This document shows positions 11,031-22,079 of a stretch of DNA of 64,000 nucleotides, piece after piece. The stretch comes from Cheiracanthium punctorium. Its lineage: Eukaryota > Arthropoda > Arachnida > Araneae > Cheiracanthiidae. The stretch's first letter is position 1, and the number at the start of each line of letters is the position of its first letter. The stretch spans positions 124,001 through 188,000 of the forward strand of contig JAWZYV010013564.1 of the NCBI GenBank assembly GCA_038373885.1. Direction: 5' to 3'. Both the position numbers and the translations under genes were made by a program. The notes under the pieces are model-generated. The model had not been told where the DNA came from, ran no database searches, and was given only the letters and a program-made list of their open reading frames with translations.

Positions 11031-11220
11031 AATGACTATGCTGAGTCATTCTGGGTCGGACCAGCTTTATTTTTACTTCGACTTTCAGTTTAAGAAGTGT
11101 TATACTTTCGAATTCTTGCTCGGGAATGATGCATCTCTTATGTAATTGTGTTGTGCAACATTTAGGTTAATAAATAATGCTGTAGCTTAATGCTTTTATT
11201 TATTTAACTGGTGCAACCAT
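11009..11220 (+). repeat. putative polypurine tract and 3' LTR of the Gypsy relic
   Basis: GAGAGGAA (11009-11016) directly follows the pol end and precedes TGTTGTG, as a polypurine tract precedes a 3' LTR. AATAAATAA near 11170 could be the polyadenylation signal. The 3' boundary is uncertain, and no matching 5' LTR was identified. Confidence 0.45.
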
Positions 11221-12148
11221 CAACACAACCACCAGTCATGGAAGACGTAATAATGCCTGTAGTATTTCTATCTAGTATACCATACTAAATGAAGTAGAGG
11301 TTGCTCATATACAACGGACATATGAGCAATACTGCAAGGGTCTTCTTACACATAATTCAAACAGGCGTCTCACACAACCTTCAACACTAGTATTAAGGGC
11401 TGTTCCATCCGATCTAATTGCATCTAAATCCACGGTAAATAACCAATTTATTTTCAAATAATATAAAATGCTAGAAGCGCACATTAGCTATGCCATTTTC
11501 TGGCGATACATGACTAATAGCTTTCTGGCTCTTGCTACTATACTTGCACACTATATAGCTTTTGATTCTTTTGTGTGAAACACCCTCCTTCTTTAACAAT
11601 TACTAAGGCACAATCCTCTCTTCTATTGAAATGTAGTGCCTAAAAAGCTGTCTTACTCTCTGTTAAACTATTTTGCAAGTCCAGGCGAATGGACTTAGAC
11701 TGTATTTTACTACATTTATCGATAATCATAATACAACCTGTCTTCATTATCTTTTTTTGTTACTTTTATATTGGAGCTAGAGTATAATTTTAAGGAAACA
11801 GCAGTTTACAATTTACTTTTGCATGATTCAGTATTCAGTTTGTGCGTCTAGAGCAAATGGGCAAGTGAAATCGAAATTTCCATTTGACATTGACCGGTAT
11901 CGTTTGGAAGCTAACTAAAGTATTGCAAGGGATTTTTTTTTTTTTTTTTTTTAAACCCAGGTAGTCAGTAAAATTAGCTGGAGGGTGTTCCCTTCTTTAA
12001 AGGCATGGGGGAGAATGCTCTAATATCTACCAGCAATATTAAAAACTAAACTGAACAAAATCGTATAGAGAAAATAGTACAGAAAGATATGCTTTATTAA
12101 AAAATAGCAAATTATATAAATTTCAAAAGCCTGGAGGGGCTTTATGAT

Positions 12149-12180
<32 letters not shown>

Positions 12181-13227
12181 CCCACAAATGAAGGATCTCA
12201 TTCAACTATTTCCACTACAGGCGGTTAAAAATTTTAATACATAAAAAAAAATTAAAACAAACATTCAATTTTACACATTTTTTGCACATCATGGGCCTGG
12301 CGGGGGGTTGCCTTAATATATTTTAATTCAAAAAAAATTTTTTTTACAGACATTTGACGTCATTACACAACTTTTTCCACCACAGACAATTCCGATTTTA
12401 AAAAAAGTGAAAAACAACCCACCCTAGTGTGTACTAAACATGAAACTTATGCAATTCCAAATACATAAGGTGAGAAAGTTTTTTCACACAGAATAAAGAG
12501 TACTGTGGTAGATCATTTGAAAATCAATTTAAAGGAAAAATATGATCAAGTTACAACCTTGTTTGCTTTAATAAATATTTGTTTCTTTATCAAAATATTC
12601 TTAGGTTTCAATTTTTACTTTAATTTTTTTTTTAATCATTCTCATTCATATTAGAACTTCCCTACACAATAAAGTTTTTTAAAAACTATTATTCATAAAA
12701 GGGAAAAAAACTAAAAAAATAAATAAATTGGAAATAGGAGTCAATTTTTACTGTCACAGCATTGCAGATTTGAATAAAGGATTGCTAAAGAAAAAATATT
12801 TCCTATCAAGATGGACGAAAAAGATTGAAATTAGGACAACAATGCACCATACTTCAAAATTCTTACCTTCAAAAACTTTGGATAAAAAAATTATGTGATG
12901 CATCGATCTGCAAAATATACAGAAACAAGAAATCTACTGATCTGCAAAACAAAACAGCAGATTTTCGTTAACTGCAGGAAAAAAATCTCTACAGCGAATG
13001 TCTCCATCGGCCCAGCAAATTGACACTGCGATGATGTAATTGGCAATGTTGACAAAATGGCAAAAATTAAGCAGTAAAACATGTAAATGTCGCAAAACGA
13101 TACAGCATGGCATAGCTGCAACACCCGTGCGACAGTTTTGATATGGTAATGACAGAGTTTCAATACAAACATGCATATATATTTTGTATAATTGAATCAT
13201 TCTTTGTTATAAAATACAAACAATTAC
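11221..13227. other. noncoding, probably ARPC5 intron
   Basis: This AT-rich stretch has T-runs near 11935 and 12155 and no recognisable coding sequence. It lies downstream of the ARPC5 exon on the minus strand, so it is probably intron. I looked for the final ARPC5 exon here and did not find it. Confidence 0.45.
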
Positions 13228-13404
13228 CTTTTCATGCCAAGCTAAAAGATGTGCACTTCTACCTTCAGAGGGATTTTCAAAGCCTTTATATACATACTTC
13301 ATCAGCATATCTATTTGATCTCTGTCCAACTGAGCAATTGTTTTTTCAATATCGCTTGTTTTTATCGACAGAATCACTCTTAATACAAGATTTAATGCAG
13401 CATC
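13228..13404 (-). CDS. ARPC5: ARPC5 (Arp2/3 complex subunit 5, p16-Arc), one internal exon
   Basis: ARPC5 is the smallest subunit of the seven-protein Arp2/3 complex, which nucleates branched actin filaments in the cytoplasm; it helps hold ARPC4 and Arp2 in the complex. This 177-bp exon encodes 59 residues that match the C-terminal helical half of the family, including DIEKTIAQLD, the hallmark LMKYVYKGFE, and HLLAWHEK. On the minus strand it is preceded by a pyrimidine tract ending CCCCCAAG and followed by GTAATT, so both splice sites look intact and it is not a retrocopy. The exon is phase 0 at both ends. The short terminal segment that normally follows WHEK and the N-terminal exons are not recognised in the window. 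The gene must therefore have long introns filled with TEs. Identification is by eye. Confidence 0.88.
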
Positions 13405-14049
13405 CTTGGGGGAAAAAAAAAAAAGATATATATATGTGAGTGTGTGTAAGATACTGGGGAAAATTTTGTTTGTATTTATATAAAAATATGAGTTTTAGGG
13501 GTAGATATTCTTTTCCAATTCTGAGATTCTCTGGATTGTATAGAATAATTTATTCACAAGCTTTTCCCAGGAGTTGGTGTATAATATCAATGCTCGAATG
13601 CCCAAACCTCATCTTTAATGCTTACACATACTGTATTAGCCCGAATATCACACTTTATTTTTTTAACTGATCATTTCTCATTGAAAACCTGACTCAATTC
13701 AAGGTCTAAATGTTGGATTTCCTAAATGATCAAGTTGAAAAAGATCCATGTCACATTATATTCAGGCTAATACAATAATTTGTATTCTGAAAGTAATTTT
13801 TTTATGGACAAAGCCTATTGTTGACATCCCAAATGTTGCAATTTTAAGAGTCATGCCATGTAATTTTTAATTTTGTATATACTTGAATTAAAGATACACA
13901 CATTTACTTTCTTACTCTCTTTACAAGAAGTAAACCCACCCCCCTCCCCTTCGATTCCTAAATAATAAACTGTCACAGACAGTTTATTATTGTAGACTTG
14001 TTGAGATTTTGCACATTATTTTAACATTTATGATGTTATATGTAATGGA

Positions 14050-14085
<36 letters not shown>

Positions 14086-14205
14086 TATTTAATGCAACTG
14101 AATAACATTTCAGTCATCAATGGGCACATTTTGTACACTTGATTTCAAGTAATAAATTTATGTTGCACAAGCGAAGGTATCTATTAATTTTCTTTTGGTG
14201 TATAC
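13405..14205. other. noncoding, probably ARPC5 intron
   Basis: Contains a pyrimidine-rich acceptor tract next to the exon, a short (TA)n run near 13425 and an A-run of about 30 at 14051-14080. No gene is seen. Confidence 0.4.
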
Positions 14206-14392
14206 AGTCAAACTTATTTAACGAACTTCAAGGGGCCAAAAGTTTTATTCGCTATAGTTAGTGGTTCACTTTATTTGAACAGTTAAGAAATACAATACTA
14301 AAACAACAGTACCGAAATTTCCGTTTGTTATATTCATGAATTCGTTATATACCAGGTTCGCTATGACAGAGTTGAACGGTACTATAATGCAT
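14206..14392. mobile_element. possible degenerate mariner/pogo MITE
   Basis: CAGTCAAACTTATTTAACGAAC on the left and a weakly complementary stretch ending near 14392 resemble pogo-type termini. Internal repeats of the type TTCGCTAT and TTCGTTATA are characteristic of Tigger-like MITEs. Pairing of the ends is imperfect, so the boundaries are uncertain. Confidence 0.35.
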
Positions 14393-14622
14393 TTTCTTTC
14401 ACAATTTGATAATGAGAAAATTTTGGTTTAAAATTTCCCTAATAATATTCATAAACGTATGCATAGAATTGTAAAAATTTCACTTCACTATTGAGGTGTT
14501 CAGTTTTGTTAATATTTGTTTTGTCTCAAATATTTGTTACAATAAAATCTCAACAAGTCTACTATGTATCAGTTCTTTTAAGTATTTAAGTGTTGTATAA
14601 TAGCTTTACAGTTATCTCATTG

Positions 14623-17370
14623 CAGGGGTGGGAATTGGGTAAGGCTGATTTGGAGCAGTTTTTTGGCACAGCAATGTCCAAGATTTGGAGCACTGAAGCA
14701 ACAAATTGGAGCAAATTACATTCTTAATCTATCCATAGAAAAATACAACTACAGTGAAGCTTTTAGTAAATTTGAGAGTATTAAATATTACTCAGATGAA
14801 ACAAGTCCACTTCAATACATAAGCATTTAAAAATGAAAAATATAAACTTACTTTAACCTAATATATTATTAGATGCTACATTCAAAGATACAGGTAATTT
14901 TTAGCACCAGAATAATAACAATAACAAAGACTATAGATTAAAAATTAAATGAAAAATGAATAACTTTTGCAAAAATTTATTTAACTTTTCTCTTTTTACC
15001 TCCATTACTATTTATATTGCTGCTTGGTATTCTTTTCTTTAAGTATTGGTATTAATTCTACGAGCTTTTCACAAGATTCTTTTAATAATATTTTGCCACA
15101 TTCAACACTAGCAAATGATTTTTTTTTTTTCAAGCCCATCATCTATAGTACTCTTGGCTTGCTTTAATATGAGTAGTGTGTAGATTCAATCCTTTTTTAA
15201 AGGATGGCTTCCTCTTCCTTCAGTTCATTTAAACCTGCATCAAGTTCAATTTAGTGTTTTTTCGATTCATTGAAATTTTGTTCATGATGTCACCACAATA
15301 TTTTAACAGATGTTAACAGCTTAGGTGTTACATTAATTTTTGTTAAACCTCCACATTTCTTTACTTTAGATTTTATTTTACGCAAGCCATTAACACTTGC
15401 AGAGCTTCTCGAATCAAGCATACTTTTGTTTATACGAAACCCACACTCACAGTCTGCATTGCTATGGGCTAAACTTAACGAGGCCTTTATTAAAATTGGC
15501 AGATAACAATATTTCAAATTTCCTGAGAGATCCCTTTCAGCAAATACTTTAGTCTAGTAGTCATCAAGTCACTCTGATGACGTACTGCATATTGAATCTG
15601 ACTGATAAACAATCCATTCATCTGCAGTACTAGGTATAGCAGAAGATGATACTGCAGAAGCTAAATGTTTATTAATACAAGACAGTGATGATTGTTCATA
15701 ACAAAATAAAGGATGCATTGCTTTTAGTCTATCTAAAAATTTATGCTGAAGAGGCAGATTTTATTAGAGATGTTGAGCACTTTATGTAAAAAGCCCTGGC
15801 GCCTAAAAGGAAATTTTTCTTTCCAGCATCTGACCAATTTGACATTTAAATCACAGTATCCCTTCCTACTTCTGGTTCCTTTAGCCAGTTTTCTCCTTTA
15901 TCTAAGTCAATTTTTTTCAATTCTTCACCTCGTTTCTCTTGAAAAATGCTGGGTTTAAAAAATCTGCCAAGAACTTTCTTCACAAGATTCACAAGTTCAT
16001 CATATAATATGTGAATCAGTGGTTCCTCTTTTTGGAATAATGTCAAGAACCCAGAAAATAACTCCAAGGAATTTTGCAAAAACAATGCTTTTGCATAAAC
16101 TGTTTTATCGTTAAAACCAAGACATATTCTACACCAACGTTCTGTTTCCCTTCCACTAAATCTCATACTTTCTTTCTCAAAAAAGGATTTTAGTGCAGGT
16201 AATTGTTCGATGAAATGCAAAAGTGATTGATTTTAAGGTCAACTAGCAGCTATTAACATGCCTAGAAAAGAGATGTTCTGCTATATTCATTTCCACCAGC
16301 AAATTTCTAAAATCAGAAGCTTGTGATGCAGATCTTTTGAAAAAATAATGAATGTCCATTATTAAACTTTCAACATCACTTCAAAATTCATTCAATGAAG
16401 CAACAAAGGCATTATGTACTTTATGAAGAGAGCATTCACCTTCATTTGAGGATTAGCAATCTAATTTAGTTTTTAATGATTTTATAACATTGGGACCATT
16501 ATTGTAAAAGCTCAAAAACTTTTCAGATAGAAGATCTGATATGCCAACCTCTATGCAATTTAACAAATCCTCTGACCTACTATTTCCTATAAAAAAGGAC
16601 TTCAAATGATCCACTATAACTCTCTTATTTCTTACTATAACATATGATGATAACATCTAATTGCTGTACTCTCTTTTCAGTTATGGGTAGTTAATCAATT
16701 TGGATAGTATAGAAAAAGCATTAGATTTTAGAACATCTATTATTTCATTCTTGAGAAGGTCCAATTCTCTCAAAAATCATGTAAGAAAGTTTTTTTCTAA
16801 TGCATGAAAATTCTTTTGTAATTCTAGAATCTGAAAATATTTTAGGTAAAACGTCAGTTGGTACATCAGCAAATGAGTACGGAATATTTTCTTCGGCAAT
16901 CATAAATGCAAACACTGTTTCTGCAACACTAACATTGTATTTGCTTTGCTTTGCAATCTCAACATTTTTACTCCACGATGCAATAGAAAGTTTCTGCTGT
17001 TGACATTTCTTTAAAACTCCAGCACTATCATGCAATTTGGAACACAACTCTATATGCCTTTTACCAGAAGCATGACGCTTAACTGCTGATACCCCACGCT
17101 GGTTACAGTTGATTACAGAGTTACAAACATTACAATGTGCTACTTGGGGTTTGGTTCCAGTAGAGCACCATTTTCCAATTTCATCTCCATTCTCATAAAT
17201 TTCCTCCAGTACAGCAGGGTTAAACACGGTACACCTCCCTAAAATAAAAATAGATTTTAAGAATGCATGGACTACAACAAGCAGTAACCTATCCCAGAGA
17301 CTCATCAAGGCTATTGAGGGCTCCGAGTAAAAGAAACAAACTGGGCCCTGTAACCATAATTTCTCCACTC
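14623..17370 (-). pseudogene. hAT transposase relic with BED-type zinc finger
   Basis: The parts read on the minus strand. A BED-like zinc finger (HCNVCNSV ... VKRHASGKRH) lies near 17060-17150. A conserved transposase stretch around 16745-17000 follows, with core fragments at 16453-16656 and 15846-16220. The hAT dimerisation motif LSLAHSNADCECGF is at 15410-15480. Stops and frame changes separate them. A plausible splice acceptor (TTTATTTTAG before GGAGG, about 17238) suggests an intron near the 5' end. A hAT-like terminus CAGGGGTGGGAATTGG starts at 14623, but I found no matching right end. Confidence 0.8.
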
Positions 17371-17399
17371 ATGGGAAGGAAAAAAAAAGTTACATACAT

Positions 17400-18388
17400 T
17401 TAAAAAGTTTTATCCTTTTTTAAACCCAACACAAAATTTTATTCTGAGTAGTCACAGACTCACATAGGAAAATTTACAGAAATGTGACAAATTTTTAAAG
17501 TTTTGAATATCTTTCCTGAAGTTTTGTAATACACATACCTTTATTGCTTATTAGAATGTTGTTAAATCTTTCGATAATTTTTTGTTAGCCTATATAGACA
17601 TTCACATAAAAAATTATACTAATTTAATTTGACATGAAATTTTTCATGTTGCCTTAAGGTGTCTAATCTTAGGTCTATTAACAACATTAAGCATATGCTT
17701 TCAATATAAAGTGGGTAAACAATAATTAGAAAGATAAACACATTAAATAAAACTATATTTTATACTGTAATTTAAAAATGTAACATAAGTACAAATAATA
17801 AAAGACTACAATTTTCATATGAACAGGCAATGTTGCCTTTTTAATTTTATAAACCCCCAAGTGTAATTTACACAGTGGAACAACTAACTCCATAAAATAC
17901 TTTTCAGTACAATTAATTAAATTTAACAAAATAAAAAAGTTAACAGTTGTTAAATATTACTCAAGAGTGGCAAAAAAAAAAAAAAAAAAAAGTGGAAATC
18001 ACACGAAGTAAAATTTGGGACACAAAGCAGAAAACGCACAAAACAATGTTCTTTTAAAAAATCTTAAATACAGTAAAAGTAAGCTTTCATTTTAGAAAAG
18101 TATATTAATACTAAAAACATAATGTTAGGTGATATAAAAATACACAACAGTGTAAAAATATATACATAAATGTGCAAGGTGAGGAGAAACACACACACAC
18201 ACACACACAAAAAGTTATAATATTGAAAAAGAACAAAAAAATATGAACACGTTATGTTTATTTCTTATTTGCTTTCATATATTGTTGTGTTTAAATTTTT
18301 GTGGGAGGATTATGTTTTAATAATTCAATGCAGTAACTTTTTAGTTTAAGTGTGTCAACTGTCAAATGTTTATGGTCTAATGTTAGTA
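17400..18388. other. noncoding AT-rich DNA
   Basis: No gene is seen. An A-run of about 21 lies at 17971-17991 and a (CA)n microsatellite at 18190-18209. Confidence 0.4.
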
Positions 18389-18558
18389 CAGTATGGAACC
18401 TCTTATCCGGAAACCAGTTATCCAGAATCATTTTTCAATCGATTAAATTCGAGTAACAGTTATGCTACCAATCAAATCAGTAGATGTCATGTTAATCCCC
18501 AACCAGTTATCCAGAATACACCCGGTCTCAACCATTCTGGATAACAGGTTCCATACTG
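18389..18558. mobile_element. 170-bp pogo-type MITE
   Basis: The left end CAGTATGGAACCTCTTATCC pairs with the right end, whose reverse complement starts CAGTATGGAACCTGTTATCC. TA is present on both sides (18387-18388 and 18559-18560). There is no coding potential. It is the cleanest small MITE of the pogo type in the window. Confidence 0.9.
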
Positions 18559-18959
18559 TAATTAATATTGTAGTTTAATTTAAGTAACCTTATGTCAGAA
18601 GATATAATGGTCTGGGTGGCCTATATAATTACCTCTTTACTTTAAATTAGTTCTGCCTTTGTTTTCCCTATCTCCGGAGGTGTATATTTAATTTTTCTTG
18701 TAACTTCTGCCGATTTTTCTGCTAACTATTACGTTTTTTCTCAATAGCCTAACTTCTTCCTTTCTGCAATAATACTTTCCATCTTTTGTTTAAGTCTGTT
18801 TTTTTAATTATTTTTACCCACTTCCGATTTCAATTTTAATTCCTAATTTCACCCAGGGTTGCCTCGGACGATTAGCTATCTCCCGCTAAAATTTTGGGAA
18901 TATTCATTATGATTTTAAGGCACTTTGTTGTTGTTTCATAATTTTTTTCGCATTCAAAA

Positions 18960-19300
18960 TGGCCACCAGGCTTCAGTTGTCTCCATTTTATCTTTTTGGC
19001 CAAGATCGTTCTTTTCCGCCGTATTTTCTCTCTCTTTCTGCCATTAAGGAGGAGGAAAGATCTTTCTAGAATTTTCGCAGCTGAGATGGCGCACTCTGAT
19101 TGGTCCCCGTGTACGGTGTCACTGAAAAGTGCGGGCGCGTGCTAGTAGAATCTGTCATTCTGAGGCCAGCTTGGGTGGCGTGAGGATGAGGTGAAATTCA
19201 GCTCCGGCTTTTGTTGGATTGGCTCATCTTTGCTGCAGGCAAACTGCTCCGGTGCTTCACAATTTGTAAGATGTAATCGCAGAATTCTTAGGTCAGAGGG
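18960..19300 (+). promoter_or_regulatory. possible promoter-like region
   Basis: Base composition is more GC-balanced than the surroundings. TGATTGG at about 19097 is an inverted CCAAT box, and a second GATTGG is near 19217. AGATGGCGCA (about 19084) resembles a YY1-type site. A short frame starting at 19539 and a possible donor (TTCTGG before GTGAGA, about 19678) lie downstream. It could be an LTR or a host 5' region. Confidence 0.25.
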
Positions 19301-19441
19301 CCAAGCCTTTTTCTTTAAAAAAAAAAAACCTTTTGATCACTGGCAAGTAATTTAAATCTCATCCCGTTGTTGGGCCTGTTAAGCCCCAGGCGGATTCTTT
19401 TTCTCAAGATGAGACCTAATTAGCACCGCTCTTTGACCACC

Positions 19442-19442
<1 letters not shown>

Positions 19443-19483
<41 letters not shown>
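19443..19483. repeat. poly(T) run of about 41 bases
   Basis: A single homopolymer run. Read on the minus strand it is a poly(A) tail-like tract following moderately GC-rich DNA, which may mark a retroposed copy. No flanking duplication was identified. Confidence 0.8.
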
Positions 19484-19858
19484 CTGCATCCATCTCCTTG
19501 CCATGCTGACGATGTTGACTCATCCCCGGTCCTAAGAATGGAATCTACGACGAGCACAGATCCCGGAGCCAGTTCCAAGCGCCCGTGCCTGAACGGATGA
19601 TTTCCCTTAGTTTTGGCACTCCTACTCCCGGCCACAGACCACCGCCATTCCTTCTCCGTTTGCAGCTGCTGTTCTGGGTGAGACAAATCCTTTTCTCCTT
19701 TCTTTAAATTTTGGCTAGAATAGCTCCGTCCTGCCAGCACGTTTTTGCTCCACATCAGTAATGTGCTTGTGCTTGATGGATTAGATCCGGTTGTTCCTTC
19801 TATGATGTTCGCACCATTTTGTTTTTTCACCTTTTCTTTTGTAAACAACTAAAGCTTA

Positions 19859-22066
19859 TTTAAAAACAGGTAAAAACACATTAAAATCCGTATGTAGCAC
19901 TATCGGTGGCAGCCACCACCTTCTTCAGCACAGGTCTTTGTTCTAAATGGCCAGCTCTCTTCCTCAGCAGGGCATTCCACCCAGGATCGATCTGCGCATG
20001 CGTCATATCATTCACAGCGCCATCTGTGGTTATAATCTGTAGGGCTTCCATATTTAGGGCATAATGACAGTTTTTGTAATTGGCGAGTTTTTGGCTATTG
20101 TTATTTATATTTGGCTAAGTTGATTTCTATGGGGTGTTCCTGGGCTATTTTTGCGAGGGCAGTAGTGGTTTTATTGAATTTAATGTCAGTTTGATGTTCC
20201 TTTTTTCGGTCTTTGATTTTTTGTTTTGTCATGCCAATATAGCAGCCCTGTTTATTGGTACTATTGTCTGTAAAGCTTAGTTTATAAATACCGGCGGTTT
20301 CATCAGGATTGATATTATCTTTATCACTGCGAATGCGTTTGAAAATATTTTGATTGGGTTTTATGGGGATTTTGATATTTTTTGTTGCGGCTTCATTTGT
20401 GATTTTTAGGGCGGCTCCCCTGCAGTAGGGAATGGCATTGGTAAATTTTAGTTTCGAATTTTGATAGTTATTAATTTGTTCCAGTTTTTTGATTCTCTTT
20501 TTAAAAAGGTTTTTTTACTATTGAATTTGGGTACCCTGCGTTTTTACATTGTGTTTTGATAAACTGGAGTTCTTCATTGAGGAGTGTTTCGTTTGAGCAT
20601 ACTGTAATTGCGCGATTGACATAGGATCGTATGGCGGCTATTTTAAATTTGTATGGAGTTTTTGAATTAACATGTACTATTTCGTTATTATTGGTGGCTT
20701 TTCTAAAAACTGTAGTATTAATATTATTCATCATATCTCTATTGATTTTGACATCTAGGTAGTTAATGGTGGTATTTTCCTCTATTTCTATGGTGAATTG
20801 TATGTTATTGTCTATTGAGTTGATTTCTTTGAGGATATTATCAGTTTCATTTTTGTTAACTATTGCAAAGATATCGTCTACGTAGCGAATCCAAGTTTTT
20901 ATGTGGTTGGATAATTTATCAAATATGGCCCTCTCCACTAGCCGCATTTTCCAGTCTGCTATGACATCTGATATCGGCGACCCCCATAGGCACGCCTTTC
21001 TTTTGTTTGTAGAAATTATGATTAAACTGAAAATATGAGTTGTGAAGGACAAGATTAAGTGCGCTATTTAATGTAGTGGAGGTAGAGCTATTATTAATGT
21101 TGGAGGTGATTTGTTTTTTGATTATTGCATTCATTTCTTGGATATCTATAGAGGGGTAGAGGTTAGTAACGTCAAAACTGACGAAGCATTCCTGGGAGTT
21201 TATTGTAATATCTTTAATGCGTTGAATAAAGTCTTCAGTTGAGGCTAAGATATTGTTACTTTGGGGCATGAGATCTTGTAAGATGGGTTTTAGATATTTT
21301 TCCAGGTCATAAGTTGGTCCTTCACATTTACTGACTATTGGTCTTAAAGAGGAAGGGGTTTTATGGTCCTTGTATTTAGCAAAAGTTCTTGGGGCTATGG
21401 GGGCAAAATTAGTTAAAGTGGGTTGTCTGTTAGCTGGCCAGGATCCAATTTTGATTAATTCTTTGACTTTATTGAAAATTTTTCCTGTTGGGTCTTTTGG
21501 TAATTTTTCTATTTGTAGTTTATTAATGGTTTCTTCCATCTGGGTGAGATAATCATTTTTATTCATTATTACTATTTTGCCGGTTTTATCTGAGCTTAAG
21601 CAAGTTATATTATTGTTTTTCTTTAAGTCGTTTATGCATCGGTGATTGGCGGCATCGCAGGAGGGGGAATTAAGTTTGTTTATAAGTTCTTGTTGGGCTA
21701 TAATTCTTAAGTAGTTTTTGTCTGAAGGGGGGGGAGGTCGGCTATTGCAGTTTCAATGCTGGCTATTGAATCAAAAATGTTTATATTATCATCCAGGATA
21801 TATTTAGGTCCTAAGTTTAGGACGTCGTGTTGCTGTTGAGTTAGATGGTAGTCAGAGATATTTATATATTGATTTTCTATTTTTACGGGTATGGTTTTTA
21901 CGTTATGTTTGTTTTTAAGCCAGAATTTTAATTTTCGATAGTGGTTACATTCGTAAGTCTGTGCTGAAGAAGGTGGTGGCTGCCACCGATAGTGCTACAT
22001 ACGGATTTTAATGTGTTTTTACCTGTTTTTAAATGATTTTAACTATCCGCCACTTTGCTTTTAAAT
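19859..22066 (-). mobile_element. Penelope-like element 1 with inverted terminal repeats
   Basis: Inverted repeats of 76 bp flank the element (19858-19933 and 21959-22034) and I saw no mismatch in the aligned arms. A 12-bp duplication AACTAAAGCTTA lies outside (19847-19858 and 22067-22078). On the right, about 32 bp lie between the inverted repeat and the duplication, as in the short extensions described for Penelope elements. The body encodes RT and a GIY-YIG endonuclease on the minus strand. Confidence 0.9.
20052..21930 (-). pseudogene. Penelope RT with GIY-YIG endonuclease
   Basis: From the N-terminus: SSDKTGKIVIMNK (about 21590), SFDVTNLYPSIDI with the first catalytic Asp (about 21160), KKGVPMG (about 20985), and IRYVDDIFAIV with the catalytic Asp pair (about 20880). 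The C-terminal GIY-YIG nuclease begins AGIYKLSF and CYIGMTKQKIKDRKKEH (20200-20300). Frameshifts are visible in the C8 run near 21730, after VPMG near 20975, and near 20500 and 20110. The original C-terminus appears to run into the left inverted repeat. The RT copies the element; the nuclease nicks the target. Confidence 0.88.
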
Positions 22067-22079
22067 AACTAAAGCTTAA

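Noticed and set aside
12891..13200. Minus-strand frames of 88-93 codons just downstream of the ARPC5 exon
   Set aside because: They overlap the donor side of the exon, have no recognisable domain and no clear splice acceptor. They do not match the expected ARPC5 C-terminal segment.
19420..19848. 142-codon minus-strand frame ending in poly-Lys, and a + strand frame MESTTSTDPGASSKRP at 19539
   Set aside because: The poly-Lys is the 41-base homopolymer. The + frame stops after 20 codons and no family is recognised, so neither is supported as a gene.
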